A stretch of 64,000 nt of DNA from Polyangiaceae bacterium (GCA_025936115.1 JAICTZ010000013.1:1-64000); one strand, 5' to 3'; shown: positions 20,547 through 28,662, counted from the first letter of the stretch. Numbers and translations are program-made. The notes: generated by a model from the sequence alone, not told the origin.

Positions 20547-23500
20547 TTGGCACCTAGCGCTTCCGCGGAACCAGCGAGCTCTCTCGGCGCGCTCCGGGCG
20601 GTCGTCACGGCGTGGCTCGCCCGCTTTCGCGCGCCGAGGCGCCGGAACGGCGCGCTCTTGGCCCTGCTCGTGCTCGGCGGGCTCGGCTTTCTGCCGCAGC
20701 TCGGCGGGCCGGGCTACGATTACGCGCTCGTGAGCGGCCTCGTGCTGCCCGGCATTGCGGCAGCCGTGGCGGCGCTCGAGGCAAGCGCCGAGCGGCCGCA
20801 CGCGAGCGTCGCGGTCGCGCGCGGCGCAGGTCTCGGAGTCGCGCTCGCCGTGCTCGGGTTTTTGGTGATGCTCCTGCACGGGGCGCGCGTCGGTTTTTGC
20901 GATCCGAGCGAAGGGATTTGGATTTACGTGCTCGGTCCCGGCTTCGGCGCGGCGCTCGGCGGCGTGTGGGGCGCGCTCGCGGGCCTGGTCGCCGGGGCCG
21001 TCGCCGCGCGTTTCGGCGCCGTGTGGAAGCCGTGGCAGCGAGCCGGGCTCGCCGTGGCGCTCGCGCTCGCCGGACCGCTCGCGGGCATCGTCGTGAGTCT
21101 CGTGCGCTTCGTCACGAGCCCGATGGTGTTCGCGTTCGACCCGTTCTTCGGCGTTTTCTCGGGGCCGCTCTACGACACCGTCGTCAGCGTCGTCGATCGG
21201 CTCGAGACGTACCGCGCCGGGACGCTCGCCACGCTGACGGCGGTGACGCTCGGCGCGCTCGTCCTCGATCAGGCGCGCGAACGCGGCTTCGTCGGGGCGC
21301 TCGCCGCAAAGCCGGGCGTCGCGTTGCTCGCGGTGGTCGCTGCGATTCTGAGCGTGGTGCACGGTGCGCTCGGTCCGAGCTTCGGGCACTGGAGCACCGT
21401 CGCGTCGATCGAAGAGGCGCTCGGCGGCGAGCAGCGTGGCCGGCGTTGCGACGTGATCTACCCGCGCTCACTCGCCCTGCGCGACGCCGAGCTCTTCACG
21501 CGCGATTGCGACGCGCGCGTACCGCAGATCGAGGCGTTCTTCGGCACGCGCGGCCCCGAGCACATTCGCGTGTTCCTGTTCTCGAACGAGAACGAGAAGG
21601 GCTGGCTCATGGGGGCTTCGCACACGTACATCGCCAAGCCCTGGCGCGAGGAAGTCTACGTGCAGGAGGCGCCGTACCCGCATCCGGTGCTCTCGCACGA
21701 GCTCGCGCACGTGATCGCTGGCTCGTTTGCGCGCGGACCGTTTCGCGTGGCAGGTCCGCTCGGCGGCTTTTGGCCCGATCCCGGGCGCATCGAAGGCTTT
21801 GCCGTGGCAGCCGCACCCGACGAGACCGACGAGCTCACCGTGACGGAGTGGGCCGCCTCGATGCAAAAGCTCGGCCTGTTGCCGCCGCTGCGCTCGGTGT
21901 TCGAGCTCGAGTTTTTGGGGATCTCGGCGTCACGGGCGTACACGGTCGCGGGCGCGTTCGTCGTCTTCTTGCGCGATCACTACGGCAGCGCGGCCGTCCG
22001 GCGCTGGTACGGCGGCGCCGCGCTCGGCGACGTGTTCGGGGGCAAGGATTTGGCTGCGCTCGAGCGGGACTTTCACGATGCGCTCGGAGCCGTGAGCGTG
22101 CCCGAGCGTGCTCTCGCGACGGCGAAGGCGCGCTTCGAGCAGCCGGCGTTTTTCGCGCGCCGCTGCCCGCGCATCGTCGACCGCGCGCTCGGCGAAGGCA
22201 ATCAGCGGCTCGCCACGGGAGACATCAAGGGCGCGGAGGAAGGCTTCCGACGTGCTCTCGCGCTCGATCCGAACAACCCAGACGCGCGTTTCGGGCTAGC
22301 CGGCTGCGCGCGACGGCGCGGCGACACGGACAAGGCGCTCGAGCGCTACGTGACGCTCGGACGCGACAAGACGCTCGGTAAGCCGCAGGCCGCACATGCG
22401 CTCGAAACGAGCGCGGACATCGAGCTCGCTCGCGGGCACGCCGTCGAAGCGTACCGTCTGTACACGCAGGCGCTCGAGCTCGTCTTCGACGAGGATCGGC
22501 GCCGCACGCTCGAGGTGAAGCGTCTGGCGAGCCAGGGCACCGCGCGCGATGGCGTCATAGCCCTGCTCATCGGCGACGCCGACTGGCCGCCCGCGTGGGA
22601 CGCCGCCGCTCCGCTCTTGCAAGCGTGGTCCGACAGCCACCCGACCGACGATCTCACGCCGTACCTCATCGGCCGTAATCTGCTGCTCGCGGGACGCTAT
22701 CCGGACGCGATCAAGTACCTCGATCATTCGCTTTCGTTTCCGCCCGCGCTCGCGAGCGTGCGGCGCGAGGCGCTTCGGCTCCGCTTGATTGCCGGCTGTG
22801 CGCTCGGCCGCGATCCTTCGCGCACGATCCTGGTGCAGCACGCGCTCTACGATGCGGAGCTTCCGCTCGCGCGGCGTATCGGGCTGCGGCGAATGCTCGA
22901 GCGTTGTCCCGCGGAGCCTTCGGCCACGGTGCCCTCGTCCGTGCTGGCGCCCGCACCAGCGACGGGCGTAGCGCCGCCGGTGTCGAACGACTCCGCGCCC
23001 AACACCCCCCAACCAAAACAGCCGTCCGCAGGCGTCACGGGCTGCCCCCGAGGGATGCTGCGCATTCCGGGGGGAAAGTTTTGGGTCGGTTCCGAACCGG
23101 ACGAGCACTTCGCCGAGGACGAGAGCCCGCGCTACCTCACCGAGTTGCCCGCGTTCTGCATGGACGAGACGGAGGTCACGGCCGCCACGTTCGCGGAATG
23201 CGTGCATGACGGCGGCTGCGCGGCTCCGGAGCGCCAGGTCTTCCTCTGCAATTACGGTCGCGCCGAGCGCGCGTCCCACCCGATGAATTGCGTGAGTTGG
23301 ACCGCTGCAGCCGCGTACTGCAAGTGCCACAACGCTCGCTTGCCGAGCGAAGTGGAGCTCGAATACGTCGCGCGCGGCGGTGAGCGGTACCTGAAATATC
23401 CGTGGGGCGACGACGGTCCCGATGGGCACGCGTGCTGGAAACACGCCGGGACGTGTCCGGTGAAGAGCTTTCCGGCCGGAGCGTTCGGGTTGAGTGACGT

Positions 23501-24095
23501 GAGCGGCAACGTCTGGGAATGGGGCGCCGATTGGTACGGTTCCTATCCATGGCCGCCACTCATCGGCTACGCGAAGGTCTATCGGGGCGGCAGTTTCAGT
23601 CGTCGCTTCGAGAAGTGGATGCACACGCGCCTGCGCGATCGTTTGGCGCCCGAGCGCTCCGGCGCGCACCTCGGCTTTCGCTGTGCGGCGACGCTCACGA
23701 CCGAGCCGTGTCCGTTCGGTGAGGAAGCACCCGGACTATGCCGTCACGGCGTGCTCGAACGCGCGTGCGCCAAGGGCAAGCGCTTCAACGGCGCGCGCTG
23801 CGCCGGCCCCGACGAGCCACGTTGCGGTGAGGGTTGGATCGAGGCGCCGGGTCACGGTTGCGTGCTGGCCGTGCCCGAAACAGCCGTGCCCGAGGACGTG
23901 CAGGCGAGCGCGCGCGCCGTGAAGCGCGAGCGCTCGAGCGAATTCGACGCCGACTGCCGAAAAAATTCGCGTGACCGCCCGCACGCCTTCCGCTACGTGG
24001 GCGGCAGTCACGCGGCGCGCAATCTCGTGAGCCGCCGCTCCGGATGCAAGAATCGCGACGTAGGTGTCGGTTGGAACAGCGCCTGTTGTCCCTGA
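20547..24095 (+). CDS. Membrane metallopeptidase-TPR-FGE-like fusion protein
   Basis: An 1182-residue protein starting (TTG) 20 bases after lon. Residues 1-290 hold about six transmembrane segments. Around 290-560 is a gluzincin-like peptidase region with HELAH (384-388) and a downstream Glu416 in RIEGFA, as expected for two His and one Glu zinc ligands. TPR-like repeats cover about 550-770 (GNQRLATGDIKGAEEGFRRA). After a Pro/Ser linker, residues about 832-1048 form a formylglycine-generating-enzyme/sulfatase-modifying-factor domain (GMLRIPGGKFWVGS, FCMDETEVTAATF, GNVWEWGADWYG, RGGSFSRR, GFRCA). The two active-site cysteines of true FGE (in the segment after RGGS) are missing. The last 130 residues are Cys-rich. 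The whole looks like an inner-membrane sensor or processing protein; this architecture is not familiar to me. Confidence 0.8.
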   Translation: MAPSASAEPASSLGALRAVVTAWLARFRAPRRRNGALLALLVLGGLGFLPQLGGPGYDYALVSGLVLPGIAAAVAALEASAERPHASVAVARGAGLGVALAVLGFLVMLLHGARVGFCDPSEGIWIYVLGPGFGAALGGVWGALAGLVAGAVAARFGAVWKPWQRAGLAVALALAGPLAGIVVSLVRFVTSPMVFAFDPFFGVFSGPLYDTVVSVVDRLETYRAGTLATLTAVTLGALVLDQARERGFVGALAAKPGVALLAVVAAILSVVHGALGPSFGHWSTVASIEEALGGEQRGRRCDVIYPRSLALRDAELFTRDCDARVPQIEAFFGTRGPEHIRVFLFSNENEKGWLMGASHTYIAKPWREEVYVQEAPYPHPVLSHELAHVIAGSFARGPFRVAGPLGGFWPDPGRIEGFAVAAAPDETDELTVTEWAASMQKLGLLPPLRSVFELEFLGISASRAYTVAGAFVVFLRDHYGSAAVRRWYGGAALGDVFGGKDLAALERDFHDALGAVSVPERALATAKARFEQPAFFARRCPRIVDRALGEGNQRLATGDIKGAEEGFRRALALDPNNPDARFGLAGCARRRGDTDKALERYVTLGRDKTLGKPQAAHALETSADIELARGHAVEAYRLYTQALELVFDEDRRRTLEVKRLASQGTARDGVIALLIGDADWPPAWDAAAPLLQAWSDSHPTDDLTPYLIGRNLLLAGRYPDAIKYLDHSLSFPPALASVRREALRLRLIAGCALGRDPSRTILVQHALYDAELPLARRIGLRRMLERCPAEPSATVPSSVLAPAPATGVAPPVSNDSAPNTPQPKQPSAGVTGCPRGMLRIPGGKFWVGSEPDEHFAEDESPRYLTELPAFCMDETEVTAATFAECVHDGGCAAPERQVFLCNYGRAERASHPMNCVSWTAAAAYCKCHNARLPSEVELEYVARGGERYLKYPWGDDGPDGHACWKHAGTCPVKSFPAGAFGLSDVSGNVWEWGADWYGSYPWPPLIGYAKVYRGGSFSRRFEKWMHTRLRDRLAPERSGAHLGFRCAATLTTEPCPFGEEAPGLCRHGVLERACAKGKRFNGARCAGPDEPRCGEGWIEAPGHGCVLAVPETAVPEDVQASARAVKRERSSEFDADCRKNSRDRPHAFRYVGGSHAARNLVSRRSGCKNRDVGVGWNSACCP

Positions 24096-24856
24096 GCCGG
24101 CTCTGTTTCGCGCTGGTGCTCGCCTCGGGCTGCACGCGCGCAGGCGCCGGACCAGTGACCGAGACCTCCGCCAAGGACTCCAGCAGCGAAGCGGCCGCGG
24201 ACGAAGGCACGAGCGATTCGCTTGCACATCAAACGACTCCGGGCTCGGGGCCGACGAACCCGGGCGACACGTCCCCGTCGCGCCCAGCCGAAAACGGCTC
24301 AGGTGCGCCGCCATCCGATCTCCCACGGGGCAGTTTGGTACTCCATGTCGGCGATTCCTTCGCTGGAGCCCTCGGCGTGCCGCTCGGCCGGCGCCTCAAG
24401 GCGATGGGGCTGCGAAGCGTGCTGGAATTTCGTACCTCGAGCTATGTGCCGGAATGGGCTTCAGGTACGGAGCTAGCCGGCTATGTGGCGCGCTATAACC
24501 CCGACCTCGTGATCGTGACGCTCGGCGCCAACGAGTTCGATCTGCAAAATCCCGCACAGCGTGCCGGCGCGGTGAAGCGGCTCGTGCGTGAGCTCGGCGG
24601 GCGCCCGTGCGTCTGGGTCACGCCGCCGCGCTGGAAGCGCGACAGCGGGATTTTGGCCGTGATCCATGAAAACGTGAAGCCATGCCGTTTTCTCGACTCT
24701 GATACGATCGTGCACGATCTGGAACGCAAGCGTGATGGCATCCACCCGAGTGACGCGGCGCGCGAGCTCTGGGCTGACGCGGTGCTCGCGTGGCTCGTAC
24801 GGGAGCGGCGGGGCGAAGGTGAGCGCCCGTGGGAGCTCAAGGAGGAACGGCCCTAG
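24044..24856 (+). CDS. SGNH/GDSL-hydrolase-like lipoprotein
   Basis: A lipoprotein signal (FALVLASGC) is followed by a Ser/Thr/Pro-rich linker and a compact SGNH-type fold from about residue 95. Block I is HVGDSFAGALG with the nucleophile Ser, block III is LGANEFD, and block V is DGIHPSDAARELW with the catalytic Asp-x-x-His. Such enzymes are extracytoplasmic esterases or O-acetyl hydrolases acting on polysaccharides or peptidoglycan. The ATG at 24044 overlaps the end of the preceding fusion gene by 52 bases. A TTG at 24071 after AGGTG is an alternative. The stop overlaps the next start (TAGTG). Confidence 0.8.
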   Translation: MQESRRRCRLEQRLLSLSRLCFALVLASGCTRAGAGPVTETSAKDSSSEAAADEGTSDSLAHQTTPGSGPTNPGDTSPSRPAENGSGAPPSDLPRGSLVLHVGDSFAGALGVPLGRRLKAMGLRSVLEFRTSSYVPEWASGTELAGYVARYNPDLVIVTLGANEFDLQNPAQRAGAVKRLVRELGGRPCVWVTPPRWKRDSGILAVIHENVKPCRFLDSDTIVHDLERKRDGIHPSDAARELWADAVLAWLVRERRGEGERPWELKEERP

Positions 24857-25362
24857 TGTCCGAGCAGTTCAAGGTTTGTAGTACCTGCCGCAAGCCGATC
24901 CCCTTCGGGGCCAGCTACTACCAGTGCAGCGTCTCGACGTGCCAGCGCGGGAAGACCGGGCTGTATTTTTGTTCCGTCGAATGCTGGGACGCACACCTGC
25001 CCATGATGCGACACCGCGAAGCCTGGGCGGAGGCCGTCAAGGCACCCACGCGGGCGGAATGGGAGTTGCAACAAGTGGAGGAAGCGGCAGGTGCCGCGAA
25101 GTCAGCGGAGGAACGAATCGTGAACGAGAACCAATCGAATGCGACCAACAGCGGGGGCGGCACTGAAATGCCGCAGGACGTTTTGATCGTCGTCTCCAAG
25201 CTCAAGGCGTACATCAAATCGAAATCCGGGATGAACACGTCGGACGGCATCGTGCCGGTGCTGTCGAATCTCGTGCGCGAAATCTGCGATCGCGCCATCG
25301 AGAGCGCTCGCTCGGACGGGCGGAAGACGGTGCTCGATCGTGACATCAAGCCCGCCGGTTGA
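24856..25362 (+). CDS. Zinc-finger (ZZ/treble-clef type) histone-fold protein
   Basis: A GTG at 24856 with GGAGGA 9 bases upstream gives 168 residues in three parts. Residues 8-53 carry an evenly spaced zinc-ligand set: Cys8, Cys11, Cys24, Cys29, Cys39, Cys43, His47 and His53 (CxxC, CxxxxC, CxxxCxxxH, then H), like ZZ, MYND or HIT treble-clef fingers. Residues 55-100 are a charged helix and an Asn/Ser/Gly linker. Residues 106-168 look like a complete histone fold: a short helix (DVLIVVSKLKAYIKS), a long central helix (NTSDGIVPVLSNLVREICDR), then loop 2 GRKTVLDRDI. That loop matches the archaeal-histone RKTVxxxD motif, with the Arg156-Asp163 clamp intact. Histones with N-terminal ZZ-type fingers are a described but barely studied prokaryotic group. 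DNA binding is inferred. The start overlaps the previous stop by one base. Confidence 0.8.
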   Translation: MSEQFKVCSTCRKPIPFGASYYQCSVSTCQRGKTGLYFCSVECWDAHLPMMRHREAWAEAVKAPTRAEWELQQVEEAAGAAKSAEERIVNENQSNATNSGGGTEMPQDVLIVVSKLKAYIKSKSGMNTSDGIVPVLSNLVREICDRAIESARSDGRKTVLDRDIKPAG

Positions 25363-25413
25363 GCGGGACTCCCATCGATTGACGGGCGTCCCGCTTGCCG
25401 GGCGGGTCGCCCG
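25363..25413. terminator. Paired hairpins between convergent genes
   Basis: Two GC-rich inverted repeats fill the 54-base gap between the convergent histone and acidic-protein genes. One has a 7-bp outer stem (25363-25369 with 25388-25394); the other is a tight 6-bp stem with a 3-base loop (25399-25413). There is no T-run, so a classical intrinsic terminator is not proven. A bidirectional transcription barrier is the likely role. Confidence 0.45.
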
Positions 25414-25416
25414 CGG

Positions 25417-26202
25417 CTAGCGCCGCGAGCCGTGCTGGTCGGCGACGTGGGCCGCGTCACGGCGCGCCATCTCCTCCTCGGTGGGAGACAGCGTGCTCGT
25501 GGGCGGCGCCGCGAAGGCGTCCGGGGGATTGAGGGGCGCGTGAAACTCCGCGTTTCCGGCAGAATCCAGCGTGCCGACGGGGAGCTCGGCCGCGACGTCC
25601 TCCTCGTACGTGCCCGCGTACGGCGCGAGTGACTCGCCGGTTCGATTGATGCCGTAGTCGCCGCTCTCGCGCGCGAGATCCATGAGCGCGGGGTCACCGT
25701 CGATGATTTCGTGCGTGCCTTCGAGCGCCTCGTTCACGTCGAGATCCTCGCTCGGCTCGACTTGCGTGGCGCGTCGCAGAAACGCGGTGCCGACGTCCTC
25801 GGCGTCGAGCGCGTCGTAAGGCTCGTCGGCCGGCACGGTGTGGTCGTTCGGCCCGACGGTGGCGTTCATTTCGAGCTGATCGACATCGACGTCGACGTCG
25901 AAGTCCAAGTCGAGATCCAAGTCGCGCCTGTCCAGCGCTTCGCCTCTAGTGTGGGCGTCGAAGTCGGCGTTGTCGTCGAGCCGTCCCATGTCGTGGACGG
26001 CGTCGGCGTGCGCGATAGCGTCGAGGTTCACGTCCGGATCGAAGTTGATGTCGCGGAGCTCGCTCTTTTGACCGCCGCGCGCGGCATCGCGCGACAGCTG
26101 AGGCAAACCTCCGCGCGACCCAGGCGTGCGTCGTGCCCAGAGGTACCCGAGCGCAACCACCGCACCGCTGCTGAGCCAGGGAATCGTTGATTTCCATGCC
26201 AT
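25417..26202 (-). CDS. Membrane-tethered acidic repeat protein
   Basis: A 261-residue protein with a hydrophobic N-terminal anchor (residues 5-23) and a very acidic, mostly unstructured remainder. Residues 94-109 alternate Asp with Leu, Phe or Val (DLDLDLDFDVDVDVD), and Asp/Glu make up a large share of the rest. A C-terminal segment is Pro/Thr-rich. The alternating pattern is encoded by a short GAC/GTC-type repeat near 25876-25930. No domain is recognised. It converges on the zinc-finger histone gene. Homologues, if any, would likely be restricted to close relatives; a metal-binding or charge-spacer role is only a guess. Confidence 0.65.
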   Translation of the reverse strand: MAWKSTIPWLSSGAVVALGYLWARRTPGSRGGLPQLSRDAARGGQKSELRDINFDPDVNLDAIAHADAVHDMGRLDDNADFDAHTRGEALDRRDLDLDLDFDVDVDVDQLEMNATVGPNDHTVPADEPYDALDAEDVGTAFLRRATQVEPSEDLDVNEALEGTHEIIDGDPALMDLARESGDYGINRTGESLAPYAGTYEEDVAAELPVGTLDSAGNAEFHAPLNPPDAFAAPPTSTLSPTEEEMARRDAAHVADQHGSRR

Positions 26203-26241
26203 GCCGACACACCAAGCAAGACACGGGCCGAGAAGCGAAAC

Positions 26242-26520
26242 TCACCCCCGCTCAGCGGTATCGCCAGCCTCGAGCTTTCCTGCGAGCTCCAGTGCTCGAC
26301 GGCTCTCGACGAAGCGGCTGAGCACCTGCGCGAAGCGCTCTTCTAGCTCCGGATCGAGGCCGCTAGGGTCGCCGGCTTCGACGAAGCGCAGCGCGCCGTC
26401 GAGCAATGGGGAGGGAGCAGTGCCGATTCGGCTGCGAAAACTGCGCTCGAGCTCGTCGAAGGTGCGTGCGTCGTCGAGCAGCTCGAGGAGTCGCCGTCGC
26501 GTCTCGTCATCGGTGTTCAC
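26242..26520 (-). CDS. Small helical hypothetical protein
   Basis: A 92-residue product starting MNTDDETRRRLLELLDDA, with no signal peptide, membrane segment or cysteine. It is acidic and helical throughout (RFAQVLSRFVESRRALELAGKL). Third-position GC bias supports coding. It is divergent from the YkgJ-like gene with about 50 bases between starts, and 39 bases from the start of the acidic membrane protein. Function unknown. Confidence 0.55.
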   Translation of the reverse strand: MNTDDETRRRLLELLDDARTFDELERSFRSRIGTAPSPLLDGALRFVEAGDPSGLDPELEERFAQVLSRFVESRRALELAGKLEAGDTAERG

Positions 26521-26573
26521 GCGCTCGAATGTAGCCGAAGTTGGCCGCAGCGGCTTCGTGGGATACTGGCGGC

Positions 26574-27449
26574 GTGAGTTCGGGCGCGAAGCTCATCGCA
26601 CTGATCGAGGCAACTCTGCGAGCTGCCACCCCCGAAGCGCGCGATTTCTTCGCCCGTGAGCACGAGGCGGCGCGCAAGCTCCTCCGAGCGGGGCAATCCG
26701 CGGCAGCCGTAGCCGACGTGACGCTACGCGCTGCAGATCGCCTCGAACCGTTGGTCGCCGACCTGACGCGCGCGCACCCACCCGCCTGCGGCGCGGGCTG
26801 CTCGCGCTGCTGCCACGGGTTGAAGATCGAAGCGAGCGCGGTCGAGGCCGTCGCGATCGCCGAATTTTTGAGCGGCCTCACGCCCGACGAGCTCGCCGCG
26901 ACGCGCGAGCAGATGCGTGAGGAGGCGGAATACGCGCGCACGCTCGATGCGGGCGCGCGCTGGCGCGAACAGGTGCCCTGCGCGTTTCTCGAGGACGCCA
27001 CGGGAGAGTGCGTGATCTACGACGTGCGCCCGCTCACGTGCCGCGCGCACACCTCGATGAGCGTCGAACGGTGCGAGGCCGCAGCGCTCGATCCCGAGCG
27101 CCGCACGCCGATCGACAAGCACCTGGTCCCGGCGTCCGTCTTCGGCATGGCCAAAGCTGCCATCACCATGGCCTGTGCCGAAGCACAGCTCGACCCCCGG
27201 AGCTTCGAGCTCACGAACGCCGTCTCGGTCGCGCTGAACGAACCGCGCGCCGCCGAGCGCTGGAGGGCGGGGGAGCGCGTCTTCGACGCTGCCGTCACCC
27301 CGAGCGACGAGGCCGACGCCGAGCTCTCACTCCGGGATCTCTCGCGCGCCGGTTTGCTTCCCGCCGCGAGCCTGCTCAAGCGCCCGCTCGACCGCACCGA
27401 GCGCAACGCAGCCAAGCGCGAACGGCGAGGACGCCGTCAGGGCTCCTGA
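26574..27449 (+). CDS. YkgJ-family cysteine-cluster protein
   Basis: Contains the CxxCxxxC-type cluster of the YkgJ/zinc- or iron-chelating family: CGAGCSRCCHG in the N-terminal third, then PCAFLEDATGECVIYDVRPLTCRAH. Cys and His in these positions are thought to bind Zn or an Fe-S cluster; the biochemical role of the family is not settled. The remaining C-terminus is helical and Arg-rich at the end (ERNAAKRERRGRRQ). A GTG at 26574 is preferred over a TTG at 26541, which would add residues without family similarity. It ends just before the terminator of the tRNA genes on the other strand. Confidence 0.8.
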   Translation: MSSGAKLIALIEATLRAATPEARDFFAREHEAARKLLRAGQSAAAVADVTLRAADRLEPLVADLTRAHPPACGAGCSRCCHGLKIEASAVEAVAIAEFLSGLTPDELAATREQMREEAEYARTLDAGARWREQVPCAFLEDATGECVIYDVRPLTCRAHTSMSVERCEAAALDPERRTPIDKHLVPASVFGMAKAAITMACAEAQLDPRSFELTNAVSVALNEPRAAERWRAGERVFDAAVTPSDEADAELSLRDLSRAGLLPAASLLKRPLDRTERNAAKRERRGRRQGS

Positions 27450-27456
27450 AACACGA

Positions 27457-27479
27457 AAGCCGCCTTATTCAGGCGGCTT
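27457..27479 (-). terminator. Intrinsic terminator of the tRNA pair
   Basis: An 8-bp perfect stem (AAGCCGCC/GGCGGCTT) with a 7-base loop. Read on the minus strand it is followed by TTTCGTGTTT, a broken U-tract, so it should end transcription of the two tRNA genes. On the plus strand it follows the YkgJ-like stop by 7 bases but has only a short T-poor tail. Confidence 0.75.
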
Positions 27480-27495
27480 CGCGTTCTCACGAGTC

Positions 27496-27570
27496 TGGTG
27501 ACCCCAGCGAGAATCGAACTCGCGTTACCGGCGTGAGAGGCCGATGTCCTAACCGCTAGACGATGGGGCC
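27496..27570 (-). tRNA. tRNA-Glu (anticodon CTC)
   Basis: Minus-strand cloverleaf of 75 bases including encoded CCA. The acceptor stem is GGCCCCA/TGGGGTC with discriminator A, the D-arm contains TAGCGGTTAGGAC, the anticodon loop is CTCTCAC with anticodon CTC, and the T-loop is GTTCGATTC. It reads GAG codons. It follows the tRNA-Gln gene by 16 bases, probably on one transcript ending at the hairpin at 27457-27479. Confidence 0.97.
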
Positions 27571-27586
27571 TGGTGTCGATGCTGCG

Positions 27587-27660
27587 TGGCTGGGGGACTA
27601 GGATTCGAACCTAGATAGCAAGAGCCAGAATCTTGCGTCCTGCCGTTAGACGATCCCCCA
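27587..27660 (-). tRNA. tRNA-Gln (anticodon CTG)
   Basis: Minus-strand cloverleaf of 74 bases including encoded CCA. The acceptor stem is TGGGGGA/TCCCCCA with discriminator G, the D-arm contains TCTAACGGCAGGAC, the anticodon stem-loop is CAAGA-TTCTGGC-TCTTG with anticodon CTG, and the T-loop is GTTCGAATC. It reads CAG codons. Confidence 0.97.
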
Positions 27661-27891
27661 AAGGGAAAAGTACCGGGAATGGCTAGACGAGACCGCCCCG
27701 GGTTTCGTCACCCGAAGCAGGGGCGGGCTTTTAGCTCTAACGGGGGGATCCGGCAAGGAGAATGCGTGAGCGCGGCCGTCTGGCCGCTCGGGACGTGCTC
27801 CGTCTTTGACCGGGGGGGATGCTCCACGATACGCTCTCGATCCCATGTCGGCCTCGGGCTAGCGAGCTTCTGGCCCAGGAAACCGCGATCC

Positions 27892-28659
27892 ATGGAGCTC
27901 CGGGTCATCGGCTGTCACGGCGGGGAGACGCCCAATCACCGCACGAGTGCGTTCGTTTTGGACGAACGTCTCGCCATCGACGCCGGGTCGCTGACGAGCG
28001 GGCTCGACCTCGCCGCGCAGTTCCGCCTGAGCGCCTGCGTCGTGAGCCATGCGCACCTCGACCATATCCGCGACCTCGCGACCATCGCCGACAATCGCTG
28101 TCAGGCGGACTGCGAGCCGCTCGTGGTTGCCGCCACGGCCGCGACGCTCAAGGTGCTGAAGAAGCACTTCTTCAACAACCTGCTCTGGCCCGATTTCACC
28201 GAGATCCCGAACAAGACCCGGCCCACGCTGCGCTTCGTCGAGCTCAAGCCCGAGAAACGCACTGAAATCGCCGGCTATCAAGCGCGCGCCGTGCTCGTGA
28301 ACCACACGATCGAGTCGTCGGGCTTCATCATCGAAGGCCCCGACGCCACCATCGGCTACAGCGGCGACACGGGCCCGACGGATCGGCTGTGGGAGCTCCT
28401 CAACAAAGAGAAGAACCTGAAGGCGCTCTTGCTCGAAGTAAGTTTCCCCGATCGCGAGCAGCGCCTCGCAACCGTGAGCGGCCATCATACGCCGCGCACG
28501 CTGCTCAAGGATCTGAAGAAGTACGCGCGTCCGAAGGACCTGCCGGCGCTCCTCTATCACATCAAGCCCGTCTTCCAGTCCGAGGTCGAGCAGGAGTGCG
28601 CGCGGCTCAAAGGCGTGAACCTCACGGTCACGGCGCTCGGCGATCAGTACGTGCTCTGA
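27892..28659 (+). CDS. Class-II cyclic-nucleotide phosphodiesterase-like metallo-beta-lactamase-fold protein
   Basis: The ATG at 27892 (AGGA 11 bases upstream) gives 255 residues. The metal-binding motif SHAHLDHIRDL (HxHxDH) is followed by further ligands in VNHTIESSGF, YSGDTGPTD and VSGHHTPRTL. The stretch GYSGDTGPTDRLWELLN and the late His-rich block are typical of class-II cAMP phosphodiesterases (PDE1/CpdP type) rather than of hydrolases such as RNase Z. It would degrade cAMP or a related cyclic nucleotide; substrate specificity is not shown. The longer upstream frame is not protein-like. A copy of its last 105 bases lies at 31656-31761. Confidence 0.85.
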   Translation: MELRVIGCHGGETPNHRTSAFVLDERLAIDAGSLTSGLDLAAQFRLSACVVSHAHLDHIRDLATIADNRCQADCEPLVVAATAATLKVLKKHFFNNLLWPDFTEIPNKTRPTLRFVELKPEKRTEIAGYQARAVLVNHTIESSGFIIEGPDATIGYSGDTGPTDRLWELLNKEKNLKALLLEVSFPDREQRLATVSGHHTPRTLLKDLKKYARPKDLPALLYHIKPVFQSEVEQECARLKGVNLTVTALGDQYVL

Positions 28660-28662
28660 GCG
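28558..28662 (+). repeat. Source copy of a 105-bp dispersed duplication
   Basis: The last 105 bases of the phosphodiesterase-like gene, including its stop, recur at 31656-31761 with about eight mismatches and one inserted base. The second copy follows a decayed glycosyltransferase fragment and is not translatable in the original frame. Confidence 0.9.

Noticed and set aside
22296..23669. A 457-codon minus-strand frame opposite the peptidase-FGE fusion
   Set aside because: Arg/Ala/Val-rich shadow; the plus strand shows HELAH, TPR and FGE motifs.
20547..24095. Calling the fusion a formylglycine-generating enzyme that activates the sulfatase at 57159
   Set aside because: The FGE domain lacks the catalytic Cys pair, and the sulfatase-fold protein has Thr instead of Cys/Ser at the nucleophile position.
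25876..25930. GACGTC-like tract as a CRISPR or regulatory repeat
   Set aside because: It lies within the coding frame of the acidic protein and simply encodes alternating Asp-hydrophobic codons.
27496..27660. tRNA genes as an integration site for a mobile element next to hepT-mntA
   Set aside because: No integrase, no repeat of a tRNA 3' end nearby, and the TA pair is 1 kb away between other genes.
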